Shown in pieces: positions 23,200 through 34,012 of a stretch of DNA of 64,000 bases (the first letter of the stretch is position 1; each line of letters begins with the position of its first letter). Below the pieces are notes generated by a model. It had not been told where the DNA came from and searched no databases. It saw only the letters and a program-made list of their open reading frames with translations. Made by a program: the position numbers and the translations under genes. The DNA is from Coix lacryma-jobi var. lacryma-jobi (taxonomy: Eukaryota; Streptophyta; Magnoliopsida; Poales; Poaceae), in NCBI GenBank assembly GCA_009763385.1, contig CM019825.1, positions 5,266,252 to 5,330,251 on the forward strand. Reading direction: 5' to 3'.

Positions 23200-24321
23200 T
23201 TACTCCTCCAGCGCGGTGGCGGCCGCCTTGTAGAGGTCGTAGGGCGCCCAGAGGTAGTCGACGGTGCACGGCTTCCGGGCGTCGAGGCGCATCCATGGCT
23301 TGCCCTTGCCGCTCCAGTGCAGCAGGCTGATGGGTCCCGGGTGCAGGCTGCGGCACCTGCCCTCGACGTTGTCGCCGCCGAGGCCGTGCTGGTTCCAGCG
23401 GTGGTCGACGGGCCTGATGTCCCCGGCGAGCACGAGCAGGAAGGGCGGCAGCGAGCCGAGGTGGTAGATGCGCTTCCGCTTCTGCACGGCCATCCACTCC
23501 TCCACGCGGCGGGTGTAGCCTCCCCGGCGCCAGCGGGCGACGTCCATGACCATGACGCCCGTGTTGAAGTAGCAGGGGCGGCGGCCCCGGAACGCGGCGC
23601 GCAGGCCGCCGTCCGACCAGAAGGCGTCGGTGAAGTAGTTGGTGAAGTTGGCGCGGCAGTACTCGGGCGCCGCCACCACGTGGCGCGCGCCCAGGTCGAC
23701 GGACCAGAGCTTGCGCACGTCGTCCACCACCACCACGTCGGAGTCGAGGTAGATGACCCGGCGCACGGCCGCCGGGAGCGTGTCGGCCAGGTAGATGCGC
23801 GCGTAGTTGAGCGGCTGGTCCAGCGCGTGCCGCACGGACCGGGAGATGCGGCCGCGGACGCGGGACGGGTCGAACCGGTGCACGCTCGGGTCAAGGTACG
23901 GGAACGTGGCGCGGATCGCCGCCAGCGGGTCGTTGCCGTCGGCCGTCGCGGACGGGTCGCCGTCGCCAGCGCCAGCGCCAGCAGCCAGGAAGTGGAACGC
24001 CACGTTCTCCGGGCACGCCGTGTGCTGCAGGATGGAGAAGACGGCCGCCATGGTGCCGCGCAGGTAGTTGGCGTCCAGCGTCATGGCGACGTCGACGCGG
24101 CCGTCGGGGGAGCCACGGGGCGGGCACTCGTCCCCGTTGCGGAACGCGGGCGCCTCGCGGAACGCCGGGGACGGCGGCAGCGGCGGCGGCGCGGACGACG
24201 ACGACGACGGGAGGCGGCGGATGACGTCCACCCCCCGGATGCCCGACGCGGCGGCGGCGGCCACGAGCAGGAGCCGCGCCAGGACCAGGAGGAGGAGGGG
24301 CGCCATCCTCGCCGCCGCCAT
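23200..24321 (-). CDS. GATL-type family 8 glycosyltransferase, intronless
   Basis: A single 373-residue frame. An N-terminal hydrophobic segment (about residues 6-25, LLLLVLARLLLVAAAAA) would act as a signal anchor. The GT8 catalytic core includes VDVAMTLDANYLRGTMAAV (77-94), LNYARIYLAD (171-180), the metal-binding DSD at 193-195 (IYLDSDVVVVDD), YFNTGVMVMD (251-260), HRWNQHGLGGDN (307-318) and LLHWSGKGKPW (333-343). These match galacturonosyltransferase-like (GATL) proteins, Golgi enzymes linked to pectin or xylan synthesis; intronless structure and length fit too. I chose the ATG at 24321 because of its ACCATGG context and the anchor that follows; an in-frame ATG exists 27 codons upstream at 24402. 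The donor and acceptor sugars cannot be told from sequence. Confidence 0.9.
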   Translation of the reverse strand: MAAARMAPLLLLVLARLLLVAAAAASGIRGVDVIRRLPSSSSSAPPPLPPSPAFREAPAFRNGDECPPRGSPDGRVDVAMTLDANYLRGTMAAVFSILQHTACPENVAFHFLAAGAGAGDGDPSATADGNDPLAAIRATFPYLDPSVHRFDPSRVRGRISRSVRHALDQPLNYARIYLADTLPAAVRRVIYLDSDVVVVDDVRKLWSVDLGARHVVAAPEYCRANFTNYFTDAFWSDGGLRAAFRGRRPCYFNTGVMVMDVARWRRGGYTRRVEEWMAVQKRKRIYHLGSLPPFLLVLAGDIRPVDHRWNQHGLGGDNVEGRCRSLHPGPISLLHWSGKGKPWMRLDARKPCTVDYLWAPYDLYKAAATALEE

Positions 24322-25575
24322 GGTGACCGGCGGAGGACCAACCCCGATCGACCGCGACCGGGGGTGGTGGCAGACGTGGTGGGAAGGGCGGCGCCACGCC
24401 ACCGGTGGTGTTTGTGTGGGGGGCCCGGCCGGGCAGGGGAGGATAAAGTTGGCAGGGGAGGCCGGGCAGGCAAGGTTGGTAGCGAGGGACGGACGGACGG
24501 CGACGACGGCGCCCTTGCCCTGCCCTGCCCTGCCCTGCTGTGCTGTGCTGTGCCTATGCTATACTTAGACGATGGTGTTGGGGTGACGGCACATGCGTCA
24601 ACGACTAACTAACAATCATCGATCCCTGCGGGCAGTGCTGCCAATCATCTACTGTACCATCGATCTCATCTGCACCACATGCCTGCAGCAGCCTCCCTAT
24701 GTCTATGTATATCTGCTTGATCAGCCGCTGGCGCTGTGGGCTGCAAATAAATGGAAATGGATCGGACAGGAGGGGCGTGTCTGCGCTGCCGCTGCGGCGT
24801 CCGGATTGGAGACGATCGACGAGAGGATCGCAGCCGCCGTGCCGTGACACGGTGACAGCAACAGCAATGCTGGAGCTGGTGATCAGTTTATTTCTACATA
24901 CATACAGTAAATGACAAGATGGGAGCTAGAGGCAGAGAGGTCAGAGGTGATGTCTCGAGATGAGACGGGAATGAAGACGGACGGACGGTCGTGTCTAGGC
25001 CTAGTCGTGTCGGCGAGCAGCTGCAGTCCAGCTTGCTGCTGCGTGCTAGGTCAAGGCCGTATATGCATGCATGTCGTCTCAACCTCTCAATTCTTCTTCC
25101 CTTGACCTTGAGCCAGCTGCTCGTGACATGCGTGCGTGCATGTGCTGTTACTGTTAGTCGCATACTCGCATTGCATTCCATGTACGCACGCACGCACGCA
25201 AGCCGGCCTCTCAATCATCAGCGGCGGTTGTTGGTGGGTCGCCTCCATCAGATCCTGGGCCTGGGCCCTTGGGGGTTATTCTATCGTTTAGCCGTCCGCC
25301 TCTTTCCGAGTTCACAAGGAACATCACATATATGATCGGTCTCAATCTCAAAAAATATATATGATCGGTCTCAGAAACAACCATATTAGAGAGACCAGCT
25401 GAATGTATAATAATATAAATCTTAATTTACCCGGGAGAATTCCGGCCCGTTGAGAGCATCTCCGTTCACTGGTCTGCGTCCTTTCGACGCGTGTGCATGC
25501 TTACTAACTGTACATTTGTGTGACAATGATGACTTAAATAATGTAGAGTATATTTCGGTTTCTAAAGCAGCACTC
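24322..25575. other. Upstream region of the GATL-like gene
   Basis: GC-rich near the gene with a CCTGC/TGTGC microsatellite run (about 24516-24552), then mixed sequence with a short (ACGC)n run near 25185-25200. No coding exon was recognised. Confidence 0.55.
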
Positions 25576-25895
25576 GGCTCTGTTTAGTTCCCACTGTAAA
25601 AACTTTTCACACATCACATCGAATGTTTAGATACATGCATGTAGTACTAAACGTAGATTAAAAAAATAACCAATTACACAGACCGCATGTAAATTACGAG
25701 ATGATTTTTTAAGTCTACTAAGTTTATGTTTTGATAATGTTATGATACAGTAAATATATGCTAATGATAGATTAATTAGTTTTAATAAATTCGTCTCACG
25801 GTTTTCAAGCGGAATATGTAATTTGTTTTTTTTGTTAGTTTATTTTTAATAGACTAAATGAGTACATGAACCTGCAATGTAACCCAAAAAAACTT
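25576..25895. mobile_element. hAT-like MITE relic
   Basis: The left end GGCTCTGTTTAG is identical to the start of the element at 39683. The interior shares family motifs (ATGTTTAG, ATATGCTAATGATAGATTAATTAG, AATTCGTCTC, TTTTTAATAGACTAAAT). The right end is worn and no TSD is clear. This is a very common grass MITE type. Confidence 0.5.
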
Positions 25896-27080
25896 TTCAA
25901 ATACTTGTCATCTACTACTTCACTCTATTCAATGCTTTGCTATTTTTGTTCTAAAAGACACGTACAACTACACAGTCAATAACAGTCAATACGTGCGTGG
26001 CGAAGCGCGCAAACATACATAGTACAGTATTTAGTACAGGTGCACGCGGCGCCAATACACCGACTGGTGACCGGCCGACTACCCCTGTTTGTTTGTTAAT
26101 TAACTCGCTGGTCCATGTCCATCGCCACGCACAAAACAACAAAACAAGTCCCCCCCCAAAACAATCTTAATCTTTACATTCACATTGATAATACTACTGT
26201 ACTGCTAATTAGAGGTCTCCAAAGGAGGAGCCTCCAAGTTAATATTAAAGAGACGTCCTAAGGATAAATATATAAATCCACAAATTCTCATATTAATATC
26301 TCAAAAAAATAAAAACACCCGGCATTTTATTTGGTGGACTTCAATCACCATCACGAACAATATACCCATTGATGGCTCTATTCTATTTTTTTTATAAAAA
26401 AAAATCATTCACCCTTGCCATACGGAAAAAATATATAAAGTACCACTCTAAATTAGCATCTAATAAGTTACCCACATATTCCATCATCTACAAAATTAGT
26501 TAAAATTAACACCATAAACTGTATTTGCATTTTCCCACCATTTCCACTATCAGCGATACATCTGCTATAATGTTGAGTTGTTATGTATAGAAGTTTTCTT
26601 TGTATTCGTATTGTTTTATGAAAAACCATATAGTGACTAAATAATTATGCCGATATGCCATAATGTTTCGCTGGAAAGGTATAAACTCGTCTAAAATAAT
26701 AAACAACTTACAAAATTTGTTGCCATAAAGTATTAATATATACTTTAATTTGAATTGTCCATGTCACACCATTTAATTATTCTAATGGTGGCACATACAA
26801 TTTATGCTTGTTATGTCAATTTAAGAGCAGTGGAAATATGCAATTTAAAATTATATATATAGCGCACTTTAAATTGATTTAATTATTTAATATAACTTAT
26901 ATTGTTATTTACATAGATTTAAGGATATTTCAATTCAGTTTGTTTGTTATCGTTTATCAAAGACTTTTAGCAATAGTAAGATTAAGATGGCAGCATCAGG
27001 ACGATGGCCAGGCGTCTACGACGACGACTTAACCGAGTTGAAGATAATATACCAATCCATTTTCTCCAAGTTGCATATCA
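25896..27080. other. AT-rich intergenic segment
   Basis: Very AT-rich sequence in which I see no gene, RNA gene or element with readable ends. Confidence 0.55.
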
Positions 27081-27522
27081 GCGAACGTAGCTCAGCTAGT
27101 TGGGTTCCTTGTGGTGGAACCTGCCCACCCGGGTTCAAGTCCTCGACTTGACATGGGTGTTCGCATTTTCCTGGATTTATTCCAGGATTTAACGACGTTA
27201 TTCTTTCAGTGGTAGGCGACGTTTCGTCAATCTCGAGATTTGTCGGTCCAACTCGGTTCTTCGGAGGTGCTCATAGGGATAGGGTGTGCGTGCATGCGTT
27301 CATAGTAGGGGTAGGGTGAATGCGTGCTCGTGTTTGTGAGCGTCTGCGTCTGTAACTGGGTATCGCAAAAAAAAAATCTCGAGATTTGTCGGTCCAACTC
27401 GGTTCTTCGGAGGTGCTCATAGGGATAGGGTGTGCGTGCATGCGTTCATAGTAGGGGTAGGGTGAATGCGTGCTCGTGTTTGTGAGCGTCTGCGTCTGTA
27501 ACCGGGTATCGCAAAAAAAAAA
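27081..27522 (+). mobile_element. tRNA-derived SINE with duplicated 3' tail
   Basis: The head GCGAACGTAGCTCAGCTAGTTGG carries a pol III A-box (TAGCTCAGCTAGTTGG), followed by a B-box (GGTTCAAGTCC, near 27132). It ends in a poly(A) tail, as in tRNA-related SINEs. The last 146 bp occur twice in tandem, 27231-27376 and 27377-27522, each ending in A9-10 and differing by one base. Possible TSD remnants are TTGCATATCA before the head and TTTGCATCA after the second tail. It is transcribed, if at all, by RNA polymerase III from the internal boxes. Confidence 0.8.
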
Positions 27523-28306
27523 TGTTTGCATCAGTGCATGTACGTGACTTTCCACGCTTGCTTTAAACAAAAAGCACATACTGTGTCGTGATTGCGGATA
27601 CCTTGATTTTGGTAAAAAAAAAAAATTATTGGCGTGGATCGCTAGTGTACTAGTGTATCAAACCTAGAGAAAGTGCTCAACCGCCGTGTGCATCAATATT
27701 TTTACCACGTGAGACGAGAGAGAGAGAAAAAAACGTTGATTGATCCAATTCAGTGCGTGTGTCACAAGCGTGTAGCTACCTGCTGGCAAACAACAATGTC
27801 CTTCTTGCTACTGTTGTACAGTTTATAAGCTGTATATTTTTTTGATATAGTTTATGGCTAAAATAGACTTAACAGCTAAACTAGAGTGGTCGTGGGCAGT
27901 TTTTTTTTTCTAACCATACTTATTTCCACTGCCCTATTTTTACTAAAAAGCATAAGCTAAATCAGAATTGCTTATTCTGACCATACTTTTACACCATTTG
28001 TACGCCTTCTTAGGGAAACACTTCTCACATAAACTCTCCTAAGATCAGTCTCAATAGAAGTTTTATAGAGTTTCATACACGCATTAAATACGTTGACTTG
28101 ACACTGTATTAATGAAGAGAGAGACGTTCAAAGTTTCATAGAAGTAGAGAGATTTTTATGTGGATGAAACTCTTCTGTACTATTTTTTTAAAATCTAATC
28201 TAAGTACGTTGAAAACTAGAATATAAAACTTGCACCGAAGATAGCTTAATACAAGCTAGGTCAATGGCATCCAACGGACGCGTGGTCAAGAAAGAAAAGA
28301 TGAAAA
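27523..28306. other. Intergenic segment
   Basis: Contains a GTTTCAT-type MITE relic at about 28045-28230 related to the one at 6010-6240, and otherwise nothing that I recognise. Confidence 0.45.
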
Positions 28307-28610
28307 GTGAACGTAGCTTAGTTAATTAGGTGATTAGGTTTCTTGTGATTGAATTTGCCTATTCGAATTTAAGCTCTCGAATTGATGTGGGTCCTCGGTT
28401 TTTTTTTTCTAGATTTATTCTATGATTTAGTGATACTATTTTTTTAGTGGTAGGGGATGCGTCTGCCGATAGTGGCTTACATGTGAAAAATTTATCAACC
28501 TTGGAATCTGCTTGTTTAGTCTTTCCGATGTGTTAATAGAAGCAGTGTGTGTGTGCATTATGGGTCTTTTAGTGGTGGCAGGATGTGTACGTGTATTTAT
28601 TGATTGATAT
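28307..28610 (+). mobile_element. Older, diverged SINE of the same family
   Basis: Starts GTGAACGTAGCTTAGTTAATTAGG and follows the 27081 element through GATTGAATTTGCC, CTCGAATTGATGTGGGT, TTTATTCTATGATTTAG and GTGGTAGG. The A-box is diverged and the B-box is lost (ATTCGAATTTAAG). The tail has decayed. An old insertion of the same SINE family is the best explanation. Confidence 0.55.
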
Positions 28611-31600
28611 GAGAATTGAGAGCATAGGAATAATGTTTAGACAGAGAAACGAAACCGTCAGAGAACCAATTCACCTGTGTGCATTCTTATGGGTCTTTTA
28701 GAGGTCGTTCAAAAGAAAAGACAAAAGAACAAGTTCTACTTGCCGACTTTTTTTATTTTGAAAGATCGACTTTCCTTTTGTTTGGAGGAGCAAGGGGACC
28801 TCATTAGTGAACATCGATATATATTTCGTTGAGAGTGTGGTGCCTTGCCAGTCATTCATGACATAGAAGCTGTATGCAGCAGCTTCCTTGGATTTCTTTT
28901 TAGGGCAATGCTAAGGTATAAATTTTACCTACTAAGAGGTAATATCTCAAATAAATCTAAGCCGTTGATTTTTTAGATTTTTTAATGACTTAATAAATTA
29001 AAAAAATCAACAGAAACAAAAATACTTTGTATCCCCTCAATGACGGGAGAGGGAAAACTCCTTTGCATGCCAATTCCACGAATCATGGGATAACAGAAGA
29101 GTCTTCCTTTGCATGCGCGCCGATTCCCCTAATTAAGGAAGTACATATCCGAGATTCCGAGTAAATAATATTATCCCTATTCAATTTCACACATATCCAA
29201 ATTACTAGATAGTGCTATCCAAAACATTAGTATGAACTAAAATTTAAATATAATAATATTTTTTCAATCCTATGATTGTATATAATACTGTACAAGATAT
29301 TATATGGTGTCTAAATTTTAATGACCTCAGTGTCAAGTCAGAACCATTTTTTGTTGTTCTCCCATGTCTTTGAGCATTATATCTATTTATATTTATATTA
29401 AAAAGGTGGTTATTCGGTCAAGAAAAAGTATTGTAACTTTATACATTGACCACACATACGCTAACCACATACACGTGCAAATCCTACCACACATACAGAA
29501 TCACGTATGTAAAATTATATGGTAATCAAAATATATCAAATGTAAAATAAAAAAGATCTACTATATATATTAGTCTCACACGCTTGCATCAGTCAAATCT
29601 AGAAAAAGATTTTTATACCTAAAACTCTCTTTGTGAATCCTATTTTATAAAATAAAAAAATTAAATAAATATACATTTCATCTATTACCTCCTAGGAGGT
29701 AATAAGTTATCGTGACCGTCCGATCAAAATAAATGAGAGGCTCATAGTCTTTTAGAGGTACCACAGCAAACCTATTCTTTTTATTATTAGTAAGTAGGTC
29801 ACAGAGCAATCAGTGCCACTAGCGTTGCCTTGATCATCAAGGAGCGAAGCAGCAGTGTGACTATTTATTAATCGTTGGCCCGTCTGACTCTAACGGAGCT
29901 GGATAAACTATAGGGACCCAGGCCAGCTACGTACACTGCGTGCGACTTGTTGCACTCTCTCGTTCTCTGTTGTCATGCTGAACCGACCGACGAAGAGAGT
30001 TTCGCTCTTGTTTCTTGGAGGACGCAACGCAATGCGAGGCTCTCGTCTTCCGTCTTCGTCTCGCGGTTGCCGTTCACGGACGTCGTTTTCTCTGAACGGT
30101 GGACGAGTTTCTCGATCTCCAGAACAATCGATTCGATGGCCCGTCCTTCAGTTCTTTTTCCCTGACGTTGGCAATTCAGAGTTTCAGACCACGCATTCCC
30201 CATGAATGAATGCAGATGCAGAACAGCATCGTAGCATAGCAATAGCATATGGGGAGGCATTATTGAGTGAGCGGTGGTTCCTCCAATCCAACGCTGGACA
30301 CGCGGGGTTCAGGCACGCACAACACGCGGCCGGCCTTTGGACGAAGACGAAGGGGCCGCGCATTCTGTTTCTGTCGGCGGAGGCTGGCCACAGCCCACAT
30401 GGTTGGAATGGAACGCAACACACGCTGCTGCATCTGCATCAGCATCGCTGCAGTTGACATCACGCGGGAGGCCGCGTCAGCCGTCAGGCAACCAACCGCC
30501 ACAGCACAGCTGAATGTTTTGTTCCAAGCTGTGGAGCTGCAGAACTGCAATTAGTTGCTCTCTTACAAAAGGAGCTTCAGGTTGCTGCGTGCAGAATACT
30601 GATACGACCGTGCAGGGCCCCCTCCAAGAAGAAGCATACAGATTTTCCGCACAGAGTTGTGAGATGATGATTATCATTTGCATGGCAGAGGTTGTCGAAT
30701 TGTGCTGGATGATCAGCTAACTGAAAGCAGCCTTTGAAGACAAAACTAGGCGACCTTTTCTTGTCAGCAGAGTTGGATGTCAGCCACTACATCATCCATC
30801 CCCTGCACTGCACTGCACTGCACATCGCCGCTTTGATAAGTGCTTGCCGGGCCCGGCGGCCATCAACGAAGTCGGCTGGCCAAACCTCTCACTCATCACG
30901 CAAACAGCAGGCGGCACACAAAGCTAGGCGCCATGGCGGTCGCGACGGCGATGACGACAACGCGGCGGCCGTGGGCTGTGATAGCGGTGGTGTACCTAAG
31001 AGCTAGATCCATGGTTTAGGTAGATCTAGAGTTCGTGGAGCTAAGACGTTCCAAAGTAGGAACGAAGCTAATTTTTTTATCTGGAGCCATGTAGAGCTCT
31101 ACCAAATACCTTTTAATGACTACAACGACCCAAACACAATATTCATATAGCATATTCTAGTTCGATTCTGGGCTCTACTACGCTTTCTCTTTGTCGCCCC
31201 CCCCCCCCCCCCCTTCTCTCTATCTATCTCTCTCTCCCCCACCCAACCGCCCCTCCCTGGCTTGACTTTGGGCTCTATTGTCCGAATGCCACCATCTTCA
31301 ATTGCCACCCTTCCTACTCTAGGAGCGGAGGCCAAGGTAGCAGGCTCTAGCTTCCAGGTGGTGTGCATGGAGGCGTTCGACTGGGTCTGGGTGGCGTAGG
31401 TGCAGTCGTGCAGAGGGGAAGAGGCTCGCCGTACTTCGGGTGGTGCGTGTAGTGTAGGCTCGACAAGCACAGTGGAGGACACGATGGTTGCCGTAGACCG
31501 CCCTTGTCTCGAGAGTTGCCTCTCTGTCACTCTCTTTGTCTCATCTCTTTGTCTTCGTCTTTCTCCTCATAGAGCGGCGCCAATCTCCTTCTATTTGATC

Positions 31601-33140
31601 TGGTGGCAGCAGGTGGTGGCGCGAGGAGGTAGCGCGGGCCGACCAAAATAGTTTAGATGCTAAAATATTTACTTTTTAAAATTAACAGAATTTGAAATTA
31701 TTTTTTAAATAAGTTTTCAAATGACAATGGATAGAGATTTGTTCTACACTGAAGTTATACTACTTGGCGAGAGCTATTTTTGTTTTTTTTTCATTTAAAA
31801 TTATTTAGGATCTAAAATATTCAATAAAATATGAAATGGCTAAAAAAGATAACGTGTGAGGTCAATATGCCATGTCAGCCAAAACGATGTGAGAAATGCT
31901 TTGAAATGGTCAAGGGGGAATTTCGCTCGGTTCTCAAAGTTAGAGGACTTATCATTTTTGGTATGGTATTGTAGTTGAGAAGTTTTTCAGACTTCAGGGG
32001 TCAAATGGACTTCACTTTTTACAAAGAGTAGAATGCACCATGTATCCTGACTATTTTTTGCATTCTTATCATGGTCTATAAACTCTCAAAGTGATTATCT
32101 AGATCCTTGTACTTTTCAAGTGGTTTTATTATAAGTTACTCTAGGTCTAATCATGGATCTAAATTCACATTTGGAATGAATCACCTGACAAGTTGAAAAA
32201 TCTAGATGAAAAACCTAGATAATCACTTATTCACTTTGAGAGTCTATGAACCCACAATAGGTCTTTATGTAAAATGTGATCTTAGTTTGTCATCCACTTA
32301 GTTACAGCAGTAATGAGCTACGTAACAAAGTCTTCATCCTCTTTAAGCTCCATAAAGATAAGATGAACTACACAAACAGTTCAAAGCAATAGTTATTAAG
32401 CAATGACTTTAATTAAAGCTTGCAGCTTAGTATTCCCTCCAAAATGATGCACCCAAAAAATGTATCCAGCCAAAGCAAGGCTAACTTTTGCATATTCCCC
32501 ACGAATGTTTTTCCTCCCTATTTTTATTCTTTTCCAAACAAAAGACAAAGCTGTGCTTTTTTCTCGTCATCGTCTTTTCCTTTATTCCTCTTTCACCTTC
32601 ACTTTGGCTCCTGCTCACGTGCCTCCTCACCGGCCATGACATTTTCCCTCTCAAATGACACTTTTTTTTAATCTTTCTGGTTGCAGCTTGCTAATTTTCA
32701 TCATATGCTGTTAGCCTGTTACGGAAAGAAAGGCTAGTTTTTATTCCAACCAACGGAAAGAGCTCCGCACTTTTCATCTGCCCTGCAATTTCCTCTGGTT
32801 CCTCCTTGACATGATGCTCTCACTCGTGCACTCACTCACTGCCAGTTCAATGGCATTCCTTTTTCATCCCACCTTTTCCCTTCTTTGCAACTGCAAAGAT
32901 CGTCGGCTCTTTGCTGGGCCTGCTTGCTTATAAGCATGCACATTCTGCTGTCAATCTGTCATGTCATATCCGTTGCTTGGTGTCCAACTCCAAAGCGAGA
33001 GCTCAAACTAGCTAGCTGGTAGCATGCATGAACAACTCTCCTAGCTTGCTCTTCTTCAACTTCCGGTACATCTTTGTTCACCTGAGCTAACAATCTAGCA
33101 TTATTTCTACACAGCTGTTGCAGGTTAAACCGAGTTCGCC
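28611..33140. other. Long intergenic stretch before the SMR-like gene
   Basis: No gene was recognised. Notable items are an 18-bp perfect palindrome TTACCTCCTAGGAGGTAA near 29686; a run of 17 cytosines at 31197-31213 followed by a pyrimidine tract; a block at 30655-30782 that is repeated in diverged form at 35122-35245; and a possible worn transposon end GAGTAGAATGCACCATG near 32026. Several short frames around 30 kb have no family resemblance. Confidence 0.5.
32927..32934 (+). promoter_or_regulatory. Possible TATA box of the SMR-like gene
   Basis: CTTATAAG lies 207 bp upstream of the start codon, in a position consistent with a leader of about 170-180 nt. The leader would contain two short upstream reading frames (33024-33044 and 33028-33090). 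Confidence 0.4.
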
Positions 33141-33455
33141 ATGGGTCTCCAAAGGAAGATCCTGGGAAAGAGAACCATCCAGCAGCTGGTGCCTGAAGAA
33201 GAAGTGGAAGCTGTTAGTATTCCGAAGCTGGTGGAGCTGCGGTCGCTGAGGCTGAAGCGAACTCACTCCCACGGTGACGACGAGGACGAAGAAGGTCCAG
33301 GAGAGCTTTCATCGCCGTCGTCAGCGAGCGGCGCTGGAACTGAACGCCCCCTGCACTGCCCACCGGCGCCGAAGAAGCCGAGGCTCGCGCTGGGGTGTAG
33401 CCTGGACGGATTCAAGGTGCTGCGTGTGGTGGACCTGCGTTGCTTCCTGCGCTGA
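33141..33455 (+). CDS. Small protein with SMR-type CDK-inhibitor motif
   Basis: A one-exon frame of 104 residues with a good start context (GCCATGG). It has a basic N-terminal part, an acidic stretch (HGDDEDEE, about 44-51), a Ser-rich linker, the motif CPPAPKKPR (73-81) and a C-terminal DLRCFLR. Proline-rich C-P-x-A-P-[RK]-K-P-R followed by a short D/E-x-x-x-F-[FL] segment is typical of SIAMESE/SIAMESE-RELATED proteins, plant inhibitors of cyclin-dependent kinases that promote the switch to endoreduplication. Size and one-exon structure fit. The usual upstream TPxxxxxIP motif is not seen, so the assignment is probable rather than certain. Confidence 0.65.
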   Translation: MGLQRKILGKRTIQQLVPEEEVEAVSIPKLVELRSLRLKRTHSHGDDEDEEGPGELSSPSSASGAGTERPLHCPPAPKKPRLALGCSLDGFKVLRVVDLRCFLR

Positions 33456-33750
33456 GACAGTGTCATCCATGTAGCAGCCTTTTGAGTTTTGACTGCAGCA
33501 TCAGTTATATTTATCTGTTCAAGTTCCAGATGTCTGATCTGAATATCTAATCGAAGTAACCTCTGTCGAGACTCGCATAATTCGCCAATGTAAACTAGTG
33601 GTGTGTGCCAAGGTCAGCTGCCAGCCATATTTGCCAATATCCATCTGGATTCAAATGAGCAAGTGTATGTGTATGTGCATGCATGTAAAGCATATATGCG
33701 GCATCTATATTCTGTATTGTGTTTTAGGAAAAGTAAAAATATGGGCTTTA

Positions 33751-34009
33751 GGGCCTGTTTGGTTGGTGACCGTAACTTGCCACGCCTGATCTTCGGCAAA
33801 CTGTGGCTGCCACAGAAAGTGTGGCGAGCAAAATCGAAGCCACACTTGTGGCAAAGTTTGGCACGAAAATGAGTCTATGACATGTGGGGCATGGTGCTAA
33901 GAAAGTGTGGCGTGCCATAGCTGTGGCAGTGAACCAAACGACTGCCAGAAAAACTGTGGCACGACGAATCTGTGGCGTGGCAAGGTCTGGTCACCAACCA
34001 AACGGACCC
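33751..34009. mobile_element. Tourist-type (PIF/Harbinger) MITE
   Basis: A 259-bp element with terminal inverted repeats GGGCCTGTTTGGTTGGTGACC / GGTCACCAACCAAACGGACCC, flanked by TTA on both sides (33748-33750 and 34010-34012). A 3-bp TTA duplication is characteristic of PIF/Harbinger elements. The interior is rich in TGTGGC / GCCACA repeats. It lies about 300 bp downstream of the SMR-like gene. Confidence 0.85.
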
Positions 34010-34012
34010 TTA

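Noticed and set aside
23317..24612. 431-codon plus-strand frame opposite the GATL-like gene
   Set aside because: Antisense shadow of a GC-rich exon; no family motif, whereas the minus-strand frame has the GT8 motifs.
27081..27150. tRNA gene
   Set aside because: A- and B-box are present but there is no cloverleaf with acceptor stem, and a SINE body with poly(A) follows.
29947..31006. Possible genes among many short frames near 30-31 kb
   Set aside because: No frame shows a recognisable family, splice pattern or consistent codon use.
32020..32290. Second Mutator-like element with GAGTAGAATGCACC end
   Set aside because: Only one end resembles the 20100 element; no second terminus or 9-bp duplication could be read.
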